Below are positions 1-11,741 of a stretch of 64,000 nucleotides of DNA, piece by piece. Both the position numbers and the translations under genes were made by a program. Each line of letters opens with the position of its first letter. Position 1 is the stretch's first letter. This stretch comes from Paracoccaceae bacterium (GTDB lineage Bacteria; Pseudomonadota; Alphaproteobacteria; Rhodobacterales; Rhodobacteraceae). The notes under the pieces were generated by a model. The model had not been told where the DNA came from, did not search any database, and saw nothing but the letters and a program-made list of their open reading frames with translations. The DNA is taken from NCBI GenBank assembly GCA_017852835.1, contig JAFMKS010000001.1, positions 62,001 through 126,000 on the forward strand. The letters are read 5' to 3'.

Positions 1-272
1 ATACCTATGATTTTCTGACACCTTCTTGGGCCACGCGAATGGTTCGTATGTATGGAACGAATGCGGTAAAAATCATTGCCACGGTCACACAAACACCTGA
101 TCAAAAACAGAATTTTGGATGTGATGTTACCGCGGCTGAACTGGATTGGGGCATTAAAAACGAATTTGTTCAAACGGCAGACGATTTTGTGTGGCGGCGT
201 TCGAGGATGGGTCTCAAACTTACCTCAGCACAGATTGATGTGATCAATACATATATTTTGGATAACCAATAA
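1..272 (+). CDS. glpD: Glycerol-3-phosphate dehydrogenase, C-terminal end (partial)
   Basis: Only the last ~90 codons are present; the frame is open from base 3 to the TAA at 270-272 and continues off the left edge. Seen: TPSWATRMVRMYGT followed downstream by DDFVWRRSRMGLKL, the pattern found near the C-terminus of aerobic, FAD-dependent glycerol-3-phosphate dehydrogenases (a conserved RxYGT, then a segment rich in WRRSKxGL). The family oxidises sn-glycerol-3-phosphate to dihydroxyacetone phosphate at the inner membrane and feeds electrons to quinone. The FAD-binding part lies outside the window, so the identification rests on the C-terminal cap alone. Confidence 0.72.
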   Translation, partial: TYDFLTPSWATRMVRMYGTNAVKIIATVTQTPDQKQNFGCDVTAAELDWGIKNEFVQTADDFVWRRSRMGLKLTSAQIDVINTYILDNQ

Positions 273-338
273 AATCAGCGTACTCTTGTTCTTTGTCGCA
301 AAAAACCTTACCTCCTGTGTAACCAAGGAGTGTTCACC

Positions 339-629
339 ATGATGGCAATTTACGGACCTTTGCAACTGATCCTAAGTGTTGTGTATTTTATGATGATTAT
401 CCACATCATCATGAGTTGGCTGATCAATTTTCAGGTTCTTAATCTTCATCAGCCTTTGGTGGCGCAAATTTGGATTGGTTTGAACAAATTGCTTGAGCCG
501 ATCTACCAACCCATTCGCCGCATTTTGCCAGATACACGTCCCATGGATTTGGCGCCTTTGGTGGCGTTTATCATTGTCATTTCGCTTCAAAATTACATTC
601 TTCCAGAAATTTTTCGCGCGTTTCTTTAA
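339..629 (+). CDS. YggT family membrane protein
   Basis: A protein of 96 residues with two hydrophobic segments (about residues 5-30 and 70-90) joined by a loop containing LEPIYQPIRRILPDTRPMDLAP, which is typical of YggT proteins. Members are small inner-membrane proteins of uncertain role, linked in some bacteria to osmotic tolerance and in others to cell division or photosystem assembly. An in-frame GTG at 330 would lengthen it by three codons, but that codon overlaps the AAGGAG ribosome site (325-330), so the ATG at 339 (8-nt spacing) is preferred. It stands alone between glpD and recQ. Confidence 0.85.
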   Translation: MMAIYGPLQLILSVVYFMMIIHIIMSWLINFQVLNLHQPLVAQIWIGLNKLLEPIYQPIRRILPDTRPMDLAPLVAFIIVISLQNYILPEIFRAFL

Positions 630-724
630 TTAAAACAAAGATGTGCAATATTTCGATAATCCGTGACTTGTCATGGCCAATTACCTATGGGACATTGGGT
701 AACGAGCAGTAACCAAGGTAAATA

Positions 725-2761
725 ATGACGCAGGCATCAGCAGTTTTGCGCGATGTATTTGGGTTTGATGACTTCAGACCCGGGCAAAAGGATATTGTTG
801 ATGCCGTTACTCAGGGCGAAAATGTCCTGGCCATTATGCCCACAGGTGGCGGAAAATCCCTTTGTTATCAATTGCCTGCTCTGTTGCGCGATGGTGTGAC
901 GATTGTGGTATCCCCGCTGATCGCACTGATGCGCGATCAGGTTCGTGCTTTGCGTTCCATTGGTGTTGGGGCAGGGGCGCTGACATCTGCAAATACCCAA
1001 GAAGAAAATGATGAAATTTTCGCAGGACTTGAGGATGGTTCCCTGCGTCTTTTGTACCTCGCACCCGAGCGTTTGGGCTCCGCTCAAATCACGTCGGTAT
1101 TACGTCGGTATCGCGTCGGTATGATATCGGTGGATGAGGCCCATTGCGTTAGCCAGTGGGGTCACGATTTTCGTCCCGATTATCTAAAGATTGGCGAATT
1201 GCGCCGACAGTTGGGTGTCCCACTGTCTGCCTTTACGGCCACTGCAGATGCCGAAACACGTGTGGAAATTGTCACGCGCCTGTTTGATGATCATCCGCCA
1301 AAAACCTTCCTGCGTGGATTTGATCGCCCAAATATTCATCTGGCCTTTGCTGTCAAAAACAACCCGCGTCGACAGATTGTTTCCTACGCCGATGCGCGGC
1401 GTGGGCAGTCGGGGATTGTGTATTGCGGAACACGGTCAAAAACCGAAAGCCTGGCCAAGGCATTGGCGGACGAAGGGCACCAAACCTGTTTCTATCATGG
1501 AGGAATGGATCCCGTTGATCGGCGTGTGGTTGAGGAACGCTTTAACAAAGAAGAGGGCCTAATCGTGGTGGCCACGGTGGCCTTTGGCATGGGGGTGGAT
1601 AAACCTGATATCCGTTGGGTGGCGCATGCGGATCTGCCAAAATCAATCGAGGCGTATTATCAGGAAATTGGACGCGCGGGGCGCGACGGGGCCGAGGCCG
1701 AAACCCTGACGCTATATGGTGCGGACGATATTCGTTTTCGACGCACCCAAATCGACGAAAGCCTTGCGCCACCTGAACGCCGACATGCCGATCATGGGCG
1801 TTTGAATGCGCTCTTGGGATTGGCCGAGGCGTTGAAATGTCGCCGTTCGGTCCTTTTGGAGTATTTTGGGGAGCAGGCGCAGAATTGTGGCAAATGCGAT
1901 CTGTGCGAAAAACCACCTGAAACCTTTGACGGCACAACGGCCGTGCGCAAGGCGCTTTCTGCGATGTTGCGCACGGATGAACGCTTTGGCGCAGGCCATT
2001 TGATTGATATTTTGATCGGGGCCGATACCGAAAAAATGCGTCAGCATGGTCATGCAGATTTGCCCACCTTTGGCGTGGGACGCGATATCAGCAAACAGAA
2101 TTGGCAAGGTATTTTTCGGCAGATGATGGGCCATGATCTGGCGCGTCCTGATCCCTCCCGCCATGGGGCGTTATGCATGACCCAAGCGGGACTGTCGATT
2201 TTAAAGGATCAACAATCCATCACCTTGCGCATGGACACGCTGGAGGTTGAAAAATCACGACCAAATGTGAAGACACTTGTGTCGGATGAGGATGCACCAC
2301 TGTTGTCCGCACTTAAGGCCAAGCGGCGATTTTTGGCGGAAAAGGCGGATGTTCCTGCCTATATCGTTTTCAATGACAAAACCCTGATCGAAATAGCGCA
2401 AAAGCGTCCCAAGAATTTTGACGAAATGGCTAAAATCAACGGAATAGGGTCTAAAAAGTTGGATACCTATGGTGCGGCTTTCCTTGAGGTCATCGTGGGT
2501 GAAGTTCAGGAAATGCACCCCAGACGAAAAAAATTCGCGGGCCGCAATGAGGGCACCGTTTATGATCAATTGCTTGAGGTGCAGGCGGATCTGATGCGGG
2601 GCGAATGCGGCACGGAAAAACCAATGAGCTGTTCTGCATCACTTCTTGCTAAAATCGCTGAATTAAAGCCGCGGGATGCTGTTTCGATGAACCGTATCTT
2701 GGGCGATCGACGTGCGGAACGGTTTGGATCGGCGTTTTTGGAGGTCATTGCCGCGCAATGA
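725..2761 (+). CDS. recQ: ATP-dependent DNA helicase RecQ
   Basis: 678 residues, longer than the ~610 of E. coli RecQ. Superfamily 2 helicase motifs are intact: GGGKS (41-45), DEAH (about 137) followed by CVSQWGHDFRPDY, and EIGRAGRDG in motif VI. The RecQ-C-terminal zinc module shows C-x2-C-x2-C (CGKCDLC, about 385-395). A standard HRDC domain follows (about 515-595, ending NGIGSKKLDTYG), then a second degenerate HRDC-like segment closes the protein (about 605-678, RILGDRRAERFG), which accounts for the extra length. The 3'-5' helicase unwinds forks and recombination intermediates. Oddity: bases 1092-1133, coding for residues about 123-137 just before DEAH, are a copy of the repeat that is intergenic at 33246 and 49021. 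Confidence 0.96.
   Translation: MTQASAVLRDVFGFDDFRPGQKDIVDAVTQGENVLAIMPTGGGKSLCYQLPALLRDGVTIVVSPLIALMRDQVRALRSIGVGAGALTSANTQEENDEIFAGLEDGSLRLLYLAPERLGSAQITSVLRRYRVGMISVDEAHCVSQWGHDFRPDYLKIGELRRQLGVPLSAFTATADAETRVEIVTRLFDDHPPKTFLRGFDRPNIHLAFAVKNNPRRQIVSYADARRGQSGIVYCGTRSKTESLAKALADEGHQTCFYHGGMDPVDRRVVEERFNKEEGLIVVATVAFGMGVDKPDIRWVAHADLPKSIEAYYQEIGRAGRDGAEAETLTLYGADDIRFRRTQIDESLAPPERRHADHGRLNALLGLAEALKCRRSVLLEYFGEQAQNCGKCDLCEKPPETFDGTTAVRKALSAMLRTDERFGAGHLIDILIGADTEKMRQHGHADLPTFGVGRDISKQNWQGIFRQMMGHDLARPDPSRHGALCMTQAGLSILKDQQSITLRMDTLEVEKSRPNVKTLVSDEDAPLLSALKAKRRFLAEKADVPAYIVFNDKTLIEIAQKRPKNFDEMAKINGIGSKKLDTYGAAFLEVIVGEVQEMHPRRKKFAGRNEGTVYDQLLEVQADLMRGECGTEKPMSCSASLLAKIAELKPRDAVSMNRILGDRRAERFGSAFLEVIAAQ
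1092..1133 (+). repeat. CGTCGGTAT repeat, four units, inside recQ
   Basis: Four 9-base units spaced exactly 11 bases apart: CGTCGGTAT at 1092, 1103 and 1114, then TATCGGTGG at 1125, with linkers TA, CG and GA. The last three units agree with the intergenic copy at 33246-33276, including both linkers (CG and GA), except for changes in the final unit. The stretch is read in frame as part of RecQ and does not alter the distance from the preceding LAPERL motif to DEAH as I align it with E. coli RecQ. Confidence 0.85.
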
Positions 2762-2847
2762 ATTTGCGGCTCTAACAACTGCTTTTGCAAAGTATGTTGA
2801 ATAGCGCCCTACATCACTCTAAATCAGGGATACGAAAGGATGTTCAA

Positions 2848-3606
2848 ATGCTTGTAGTCGTCTCGCCTGCCAAAAAACTTGATATGTCGCCCTTATCGGA
2901 TGTGACGGTCACACAACCGCGTTTTCCCGAAGACGCCACAAAATTGGCCAAGGCCGCAGGACGTTTGACGATCCAAGGATTGCGGGATTTGATGCATTTG
3001 TCCGAACCATTGGCCAAGTTGAACAAAACACGGTTTTCTGAATTTGGCGAACAAGAAAAGAAAGCTGCGGTATTTGCATTCGCTGGCGACACCTATCAGG
3101 GATTTGAGGCCGCAACGATTGATGAGGATGCGTTGCGCTGGGCGCAGGATCATTTGCGAATTTTGTCGGGTCTTTATGGTTTGTTGCGCCCTTTGGATGA
3201 AATTGAGCCCTATCGTTTGGAAATGGGCAGTCGTTTGAAAGTGGGGCGCAAAACCTCACTCTACGAATACTGGGGTGATCGGATCGGAACCGAGCTGAAC
3301 CAAGACGCAGAGGCAGCAGGTTCAGATATTTTGGTCAACTGCGCATCTCAAGAATATTTTAGGGCAGTTGATTTGAAAAAACTATCATTGCGCGTAATCA
3401 CGCCGCAATTTTACGAGGAACATGAAAAGGGACCCCGCATCGTTAGTTTTTATGCAAAACGCGCGCGTGGGTCGATGGCCCGATATATTGTGGAAAACCG
3501 TATCAAAACGGTGGATGCGCTGCGTGATTTCACGGTGGGTGGATATGCCTATCAGCCTGACATGTCGTCGCCTGAAAAACCCGTGTTCCTGCGCGCCTCT
3601 GACTAG
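2848..3606 (+). CDS. yaaA: Peroxide stress protein YaaA (UPF0246 family)
   Basis: 252 residues, close to the 258 of E. coli YaaA. Begins MLVVVSPAKKLD, the usual family start; also seen are GDTYQGFEA, RILSGLYGLLRPLDEIEPYRLEMG and, near the end, ARGSMARYIVENRI. Family members bind DNA and lower free intracellular iron so that less DNA damage follows peroxide exposure. The frame is open upstream to an ATG at 2785, but the GAAAGGA site at 2834-2840 lies 7 nt before the ATG at 2848, and homologues start there. It follows recQ by 86 bp on the same strand. Confidence 0.93.
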   Translation: MLVVVSPAKKLDMSPLSDVTVTQPRFPEDATKLAKAAGRLTIQGLRDLMHLSEPLAKLNKTRFSEFGEQEKKAAVFAFAGDTYQGFEAATIDEDALRWAQDHLRILSGLYGLLRPLDEIEPYRLEMGSRLKVGRKTSLYEYWGDRIGTELNQDAEAAGSDILVNCASQEYFRAVDLKKLSLRVITPQFYEEHEKGPRIVSFYAKRARGSMARYIVENRIKTVDALRDFTVGGYAYQPDMSSPEKPVFLRASD

Positions 3607-3670
3607 GTGACAATCGTCCGAACGCCGCGTATAAGGCGCGCAAAAGATGATTTTGCAAAGGACGACTGCA

Positions 3671-4591
3671 ATGACACTACAGATTTTTGGCCACAAATCC
3701 CCAGACACAGATTCAACGGGTTCTCCCATTGTGTGGTCATGGTATTTGAACGAGGTAAAAGGCATCGCAGCCGCACCAAAACTATTGGGTGAACCTAATA
3801 CCGAGGCAGCATTCGTCCTAAAGCGTTGGAACCTTGATAAGCCAGAAATCATTGATGGAGTGGATGCAGGCGCGCCTGTCGTGATTGTTGATACGAATAA
3901 CCCCGCTGAATTGCCCGTTGGTATCAATGATGCGGATATTCAGGCCATTATTGATCACCACAAATTGGTGGGTGGTTTGGAAACAAAGGGTCCAATTGAT
4001 ATCACGATCCGTCCGTTGGCCTGCACCGCAACAATTATGTACGATCTGATGGGTGAAGATGCCGCAAACATGCCCGAGGCGATCAAGGGCGCGGCCCTAT
4101 CCTGTATTTTGTCAGACACATTGGAATTCCGCAGCCCAACAACAACTGATCACGATCGCGCTGTTGCACAGAAATTGGCAGATGATCTGGGAATTGATAT
4201 GGCCGCCTATGCCGCCGATCTGTTTGAGGCGAAATCAGATGTATCTGCGTTCAGTGATGCCGAATTGTTGCGCATGGATTCCAAGGAATATGAAGTGGGC
4301 GGAAAACAGTTCCGCGTGTCTGTATTGGAAACCACAGCGCCGAAAATCGTTCTGGACCGCAAAGATAGCCTTATGGCCAGCATGGTGGACGTTGCGGCCG
4401 AAGACGGCGCGGATCAGGTTTTGTTGTTCGTCGTCGACATTCTAAACGAAGAGGCGACATTGCTGGTTCCCAATGATTTGGTCAAATCAGTTGCCGAAAA
4501 ATCATTCGGCGCGACCGTCACAGGTGACACCGTGGTTCTACCTGGTGTGATGAGCCGTAAGAAACAGATTATTCCTGTTTTGGCCGTGTAA
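3671..4591 (+). CDS. ppaC: Manganese-dependent inorganic pyrophosphatase (family II)
   Basis: 306 residues, the usual length of a family II enzyme without regulatory CBS domains. DHH-family metal ligands are visible: GHKSPDTDS (7-15), VDTNNP (about 83) and IDHHK (about 105). The C-terminal DHHA2 domain carries the substrate-binding signature SRKKQ near the end. It hydrolyses pyrophosphate to two phosphates in the cytoplasm and so pulls biosynthetic reactions forward. The frame extends eight codons upstream, but the ATG at 3671 gives the family start MTLQIFGHK and has an AAAGGA site before it. The HAD gene follows after 11 bp, so both probably share a transcript. Confidence 0.95.
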   Translation: MTLQIFGHKSPDTDSTGSPIVWSWYLNEVKGIAAAPKLLGEPNTEAAFVLKRWNLDKPEIIDGVDAGAPVVIVDTNNPAELPVGINDADIQAIIDHHKLVGGLETKGPIDITIRPLACTATIMYDLMGEDAANMPEAIKGAALSCILSDTLEFRSPTTTDHDRAVAQKLADDLGIDMAAYAADLFEAKSDVSAFSDAELLRMDSKEYEVGGKQFRVSVLETTAPKIVLDRKDSLMASMVDVAAEDGADQVLLFVVDILNEEATLLVPNDLVKSVAEKSFGATVTGDTVVLPGVMSRKKQIIPVLAV

Positions 4592-4602
4592 AGCAGATTA
4601 CC

Positions 4603-5475
4603 ATGACACAGATCGTCAACGCCCTATCCGATATTTCGGCGCAGTATGATGCCTTGTTCGTGGATCTATGGGGGTGCGTGCACAACGGTGTGCGCGCTTT
4701 TGATGCGGCGAATAAGGCCTTGATCGAATATCGCGCGGGCGGTGGCATCGTTGTATTGGTGACCAATTCACCCAGACCCCGCGCCCAAGTGGAACAACAA
4801 TTGGCCGATTTCGGCGTTGCACGCGATGCATGGGACAGCATCGCGTCATCCGGTGACAGCGCGCGATCTGCGTTGTTCCTGGGTGCTGTTGGTCAGAAAA
4901 TCTATTTCATTGGTACGGACGCGGAACTTCCCTTTTTCGAACCGCTTAAATTGATTGATGATCCCATTCAGACTTCGCATGTCCCGATTGAAGAGGCCGA
5001 GGGTATTGTTTGCACGGGCCTACCAACCGCCGATGGCACACCCGATGATGTGCGTGCGCCTCTGCTTTATGCTAAACAAAAGGGGCTAAAACTGCTTTGT
5101 GCAAACCCTGATATTATTGTGGACCGCGGCGACAAACGTGAATGGTGCGCGGGTGCGGTTGCACAGGCGTACACCGAAATGGGCGGAACCTCGCTTTATT
5201 TTGGGAAACCTCACGCGCCGATCTACGATTTGGCGCGTCGTCGATTATCGGCCATACGCCCAAATATCCCAGATGATCGTATTCTGGCGATTGGCGATGG
5301 GATCACAACCGATATCCAAGGCGCAATTGGCGAGGGAATCGATAGTTTGTTTATTACGGGCGGATTAGCGGCCAAAGAAACCGCGACGGTGACACAGCCT
5401 GATCCTGAAAAATTGTCGCAGTATGTTTTGGAAAAACAATTGGACCCGACATTCTCAACTGGTTTTTTGCGCTAA
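4603..5475 (+). CDS. HAD superfamily hydrolase, subfamily IIA (NagD-like)
   Basis: 290 residues. The nucleophile motif is the variant DLWGCVHNG (21-29) typical of the TIGR01459-type group of HAD-IIA enzymes; motif II is VLVTNSPRPR and motif III/IV is AIGDGITTDIQGA near residue 225. Between them lies a C2B-type cap. The family contains sugar-phosphate and nucleotide phosphatases; the substrate of this group is not established, so no specific reaction is claimed. It lies 11 bp behind the pyrophosphatase gene. Confidence 0.88.
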   Translation: MTQIVNALSDISAQYDALFVDLWGCVHNGVRAFDAANKALIEYRAGGGIVVLVTNSPRPRAQVEQQLADFGVARDAWDSIASSGDSARSALFLGAVGQKIYFIGTDAELPFFEPLKLIDDPIQTSHVPIEEAEGIVCTGLPTADGTPDDVRAPLLYAKQKGLKLLCANPDIIVDRGDKREWCAGAVAQAYTEMGGTSLYFGKPHAPIYDLARRRLSAIRPNIPDDRILAIGDGITTDIQGAIGEGIDSLFITGGLAAKETATVTQPDPEKLSQYVLEKQLDPTFSTGFLR

Positions 5476-5575
5476 GTTTTTGTTTATAAAAAGTAATACA
5501 GTTTAAATTCTGAAGAATGACTATCTGTTCGGATTTCTTTTGCGTGTGCAACATCCTGTTTTCTGCAGTTGCAAA

Positions 5576-5619
5576 GTAATAAAATTACAATTATATATGT
5601 AGAAAGTAATTATTATTAC
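5576..5619 (+). promoter_or_regulatory. Paired GTAAT inverted repeats before the MaoC gene
   Basis: Two palindromes lie in the A+T-rich gap before the hydratase gene: GTAAT-AAA-ATTAC at 5576-5588 and GTAAT-TATT-ATTAC at 5606-5619, 30 bases apart start to start. A lone GTAAT half-site sits at 5493-5497. Each is preceded by AAA. This looks like a tandem operator for a dimeric regulator; the regulator is unknown. Inference from symmetry only. Confidence 0.45.
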
Positions 5620-5639
5620 GCATCGAACAGGGAAATCAG

Positions 5640-6083
5640 ATGTTGGACAATCAACCGCGCGGCACAATTTGCATCGAAGATATCGAAATGGGCATGACTC
5701 GTTACATCCGCAAGGTTGTGACAGACAAAGACATTGAAATGTTTGCCGAGGTATCCACCGATCGCAATCCAGTGCATTTAGACGACGCATATGCACAAGA
5801 TACAATTTTCGAAGGGCGCATTGCGCATGGTATGCTGACGGCTGGTTTGATTTCTGCTGTGATTGGTGAACAACTGCCTGGGCATGGCACAATTTACATG
5901 AGCCAGAACCTAAAGTTTCTGGCCCCTGTGCGTCCAGGTGATCTGGTTTATGCAGAGGTAAAAGTCACCGACATCGTTATTGATAAACGACGTGTAAAGC
6001 TTGAATGCAAATGCGAAGTTGAAGGCAAAAAGGTGCTGGTTGGTGAAGCCATGGTTATGGCGCCAAGCCGTAAGTTTGACTAA
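5640..6083 (+). CDS. MaoC family (R)-specific enoyl-CoA hydratase
   Basis: 147 residues with a single hot-dog fold domain. The hydratase motif with catalytic Asp and His is seen in STDRNPVHLDDAYA (about 39-52), followed by GRIAHGMLTAGLIS. Single-domain members such as PhaJ hydrate trans-2-enoyl-CoA to (R)-3-hydroxyacyl-CoA and can link beta-oxidation to polyhydroxyalkanoate synthesis; that use here is a guess because no pha genes are in the window. An ATG at 5640 follows CAGGGAA. The gene has its own 164-bp upstream region with two palindromes, so independent regulation is likely. Confidence 0.88.
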   Translation: MLDNQPRGTICIEDIEMGMTRYIRKVVTDKDIEMFAEVSTDRNPVHLDDAYAQDTIFEGRIAHGMLTAGLISAVIGEQLPGHGTIYMSQNLKFLAPVRPGDLVYAEVKVTDIVIDKRRVKLECKCEVEGKKVLVGEAMVMAPSRKFD

Positions 6084-6142
6084 CATCACATGACGCTGTG
6101 TTGCTGCTTGCATCAGCGGCGGGTGCAGTTTACCTCAGTCAT

Positions 6143-7081
6143 ATGAGAGTTATCCGCGATTATCAGTTCGTCGATCCAAATGATAAAGGTGCCAGCGTTG
6201 CTATTGGCAATTTTGATGGTGTGCATTTAGGCCATCAATCGGTCATTGATTTGGCACGCGATGGTGCAAAACGCCATGATGCCCCGTTGGGAATTTTGAC
6301 ATTTGAACCCCATCCGCGCAGCTATTTTGCGCCCGATGCCGCCCCATTTCGATTGATGGATGCGCATGCCCGCGAAACACGTTTGGCGAAATTGGGGGTC
6401 GAACGCCTGTACCAATTGAATTTCAATGCATCGCTTGCCGCGCTGACACCGCGCGAATTCACACAGCACGTGATTGTGGATGGTTTGGGTTTGGTTAACG
6501 TGGTTGTTGGTGCGGATTTTTGTTTTGGAAAAGGACGCGCGGGTACAACCATGGATCTGGTGAAGTTTGGTCATGAGATGGGGTTTGACGTAACAATTGC
6601 CCCCCTGATCGAAGATGCCAGCATTCAGATTTCGTCAACCGCAATCCGAAACGCATTGTCAGATGGGCGCCCGCGGGATGCGGCCGCACAGTTGGGCCAT
6701 TGGCACCGCATCGAGGGTGAGGTGATCGGCGGTGAACAACGTGGTCGCGAACTGGGTTACCCAACTGCGAACATGGCAGTGGATGGGCTCCATTTGCCAA
6801 AATTGGGTGTCTATGCTGTGATTGTTGATGTGCTGGATGGTCCAAATGCGGGTTCTTATCACGGGGCAGCATCCCTAGGCGTGCGTCCAATGTTTGGTGA
6901 AAATACGCCGAATTTAGAGACGTTTATTTTCGATTTCTCAGGCGATTTATATGGATCAACCTTATCTGTCGGTTTGGTTGATTTCCTGCGTCCCGAATTG
7001 AAATTTGACGGACTTGATGCACTCATCACACAGATGGATGCTGATTGTGCGCAAGCACGCGAAATCCTTCAATCGTTATGA
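6143..7081 (+). CDS. ribF: Bifunctional riboflavin kinase / FAD synthetase
   Basis: 312 residues. The N-terminal nucleotidyltransferase domain shows GNFDGVHLGHQ (about 18-28) and the ISSTAIR motif near 165; the C-terminal riboflavin kinase domain has ELGYPTANM and KLGVYAV. The enzyme phosphorylates riboflavin to FMN and adenylylates FMN to FAD. The frame opens earlier at 6098, but that extension has no family match and the ATG at 6143 gives the usual start MRVIRDY. Its TGA overlaps the next ATG (ATGA at 7078-7081), so translation of the next gene is probably coupled. Confidence 0.96.
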   Translation: MRVIRDYQFVDPNDKGASVAIGNFDGVHLGHQSVIDLARDGAKRHDAPLGILTFEPHPRSYFAPDAAPFRLMDAHARETRLAKLGVERLYQLNFNASLAALTPREFTQHVIVDGLGLVNVVVGADFCFGKGRAGTTMDLVKFGHEMGFDVTIAPLIEDASIQISSTAIRNALSDGRPRDAAAQLGHWHRIEGEVIGGEQRGRELGYPTANMAVDGLHLPKLGVYAVIVDVLDGPNAGSYHGAASLGVRPMFGENTPNLETFIFDFSGDLYGSTLSVGLVDFLRPELKFDGLDALITQMDADCAQAREILQSL

Positions 7082-7550
7082 GTACTGATCCCATAAAACG
7101 CAGTGGATTATCTCCAAAGTTTTGGGAGAAAAAACCGCTAAAAGACATGAACCCCATTGAATGGGAGGCCCTGTGCGATGGGTGTGGCAAATGTTGCCTA
7201 AATAAGATTGAGGATGAAGATACGCGTGATGTTTATCTAACACGTGTCGCCTGTCGGTTATTGGACGATCAAACCTGTCGATGCGGACAATATGACATCC
7301 GCCATCAATTCGTTTCCGAATGTATTGTCCTAAATCCTGATACGATTGAACAAAATGCCTATTGGTTGCCGAAAACTTGTGCCTATAAATTACTATGGGA
7401 TGGTTTGCCGCTGTACGATTGGCATCCCCTGATTTCGGGAACACCACAATCCGTACATGATGCAGGGGTTTCTGTTCAGGGCATGACCGTTCCCGAATTT
7501 GAAGTGGATGAAGATGATTGGGAAAATCATCTGATTGAGGAGCCTGAATA

Positions 7551-7551
<1 letters not shown>
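7078..7551 (+). CDS. YcgN family cysteine cluster protein (UPF0260)
   Basis: 157 residues. Eight cysteines, most in clusters such as CDGCGKCC (about 30-37) and CRLLDDQTCRCGQY, as in the UPF0260/YcgN family; the C-x2-C-x2-CC arrangement suggests zinc or an iron-sulphur cluster. The function is not established. A longer reading from 7045 overlaps ribF; the ATG at 7078 sits in an ATGA overlap with the ribF stop and gives the family start. It also overlaps the next gene by one base (TAATG), so ribF, this gene and the aldolase form one tight operon. Confidence 0.9.
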
Positions 7552-11005
<3,454 letters not shown>

Positions 11006-11032
11006 TCACGCCACCTTCTATTCTTTCGCGAA

Positions 11033-11061
11033 ATTATACGATTTCTGGGGGCGAATGTCAC
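11033..11061 (-). promoter_or_regulatory. Sigma-70 promoter of gyrB within a palindrome
   Basis: On the minus strand, -35 GTGACA (11061-11056), a 17-bp spacer and -10 TATAAT (11038-11033), giving a start near 11026 and a ~20-nt leader before the gyrB ATG. Only one base differs from the two consensus hexamers together. The -35 lies inside an inverted repeat with arms GGGGCG (11048-11053) and CGCCCC (11061-11066). Confidence 0.7.
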
Positions 11062-11084
11062 GCCCCAACACAATATTTTGTGTG

Positions 11085-11705
11085 TTAAGTCAGGGAGATG
11101 ACGATACCCACCACGATCAAGAGAAGGCCAGAAATCATATTGACCTTACGCAGTGCTGAAGGCGAGTTCAGAAGATGACGTACACGGTCCACCATCACTG
11201 AAAGCCCAAGATTTCCAAGAAAGGGAACAATGGCTGAGATCGTGCAAATCGCGATGATATCAAGTGTTGAGACGCCAGATAGATCAAAAAATCCTGGCAG
11301 AACACCCATGTAAAACAGGATCGCTTTCGGGTTGCTGAGGATTATCGCAACACCAGCAATGAAACCCGCCCATTGGCCAGGTCTGGTCAATCTATTGTCG
11401 CCGCTTATGGACTGATCGGCATTGCGGATCAGGCTGATCCCGAGAGCGAAAAAGATCATTGTGGCGGCATATTTCAGGACATCTAAAAATCCGTCGTATT
11501 GTGTTGCGACCCAGCTTACTCCAAGGATTGCGAGGATCGGCCATAAAATATCGCCCACAACAACCCCAAACGCCAAGGGCCAAGCAGAGCCAATACCGCC
11601 AGACAGGGTGCGTGCGACAATTGCCATCCACACAGGCCCAGGTGTTAGGAAGAGGACGAAAATTCCACCCGCATAAAGTGCCAAATCAAAAATGCTTGCT
11701 GTCAT
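11085..11705 (-). CDS. LysE/RhtB family amino-acid exporter
   Basis: 206 residues with about six hydrophobic segments. The family signature LTPGPVWMAIVART lies near residue 22, and NPKAILFYMGVLPGF in the middle of the protein is the second typical motif. Members export amino acids such as lysine, threonine or homoserine lactone across the inner membrane; the substrate cannot be told from sequence. The ATG at 11705 follows GGATCGG; an earlier ATG at 11729 is less likely. It sits between recF and gyrB, where many relatives have nothing. Confidence 0.88.
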   Translation of the reverse strand: MTASIFDLALYAGGIFVLFLTPGPVWMAIVARTLSGGIGSAWPLAFGVVVGDILWPILAILGVSWVATQYDGFLDVLKYAATMIFFALGISLIRNADQSISGDNRLTRPGQWAGFIAGVAIILSNPKAILFYMGVLPGFFDLSGVSTLDIIAICTISAIVPFLGNLGLSVMVDRVRHLLNSPSALRKVNMISGLLLIVVGIVISLT

Positions 11706-11741
11706 GAACCGATCCTTTGACCGATGCACTACGCCTGATGA

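Noticed and set aside
6495-6890. 131-codon ORF on the minus strand
   Set aside because: Antisense to ribF, His/Pro-rich, no ribosome site.
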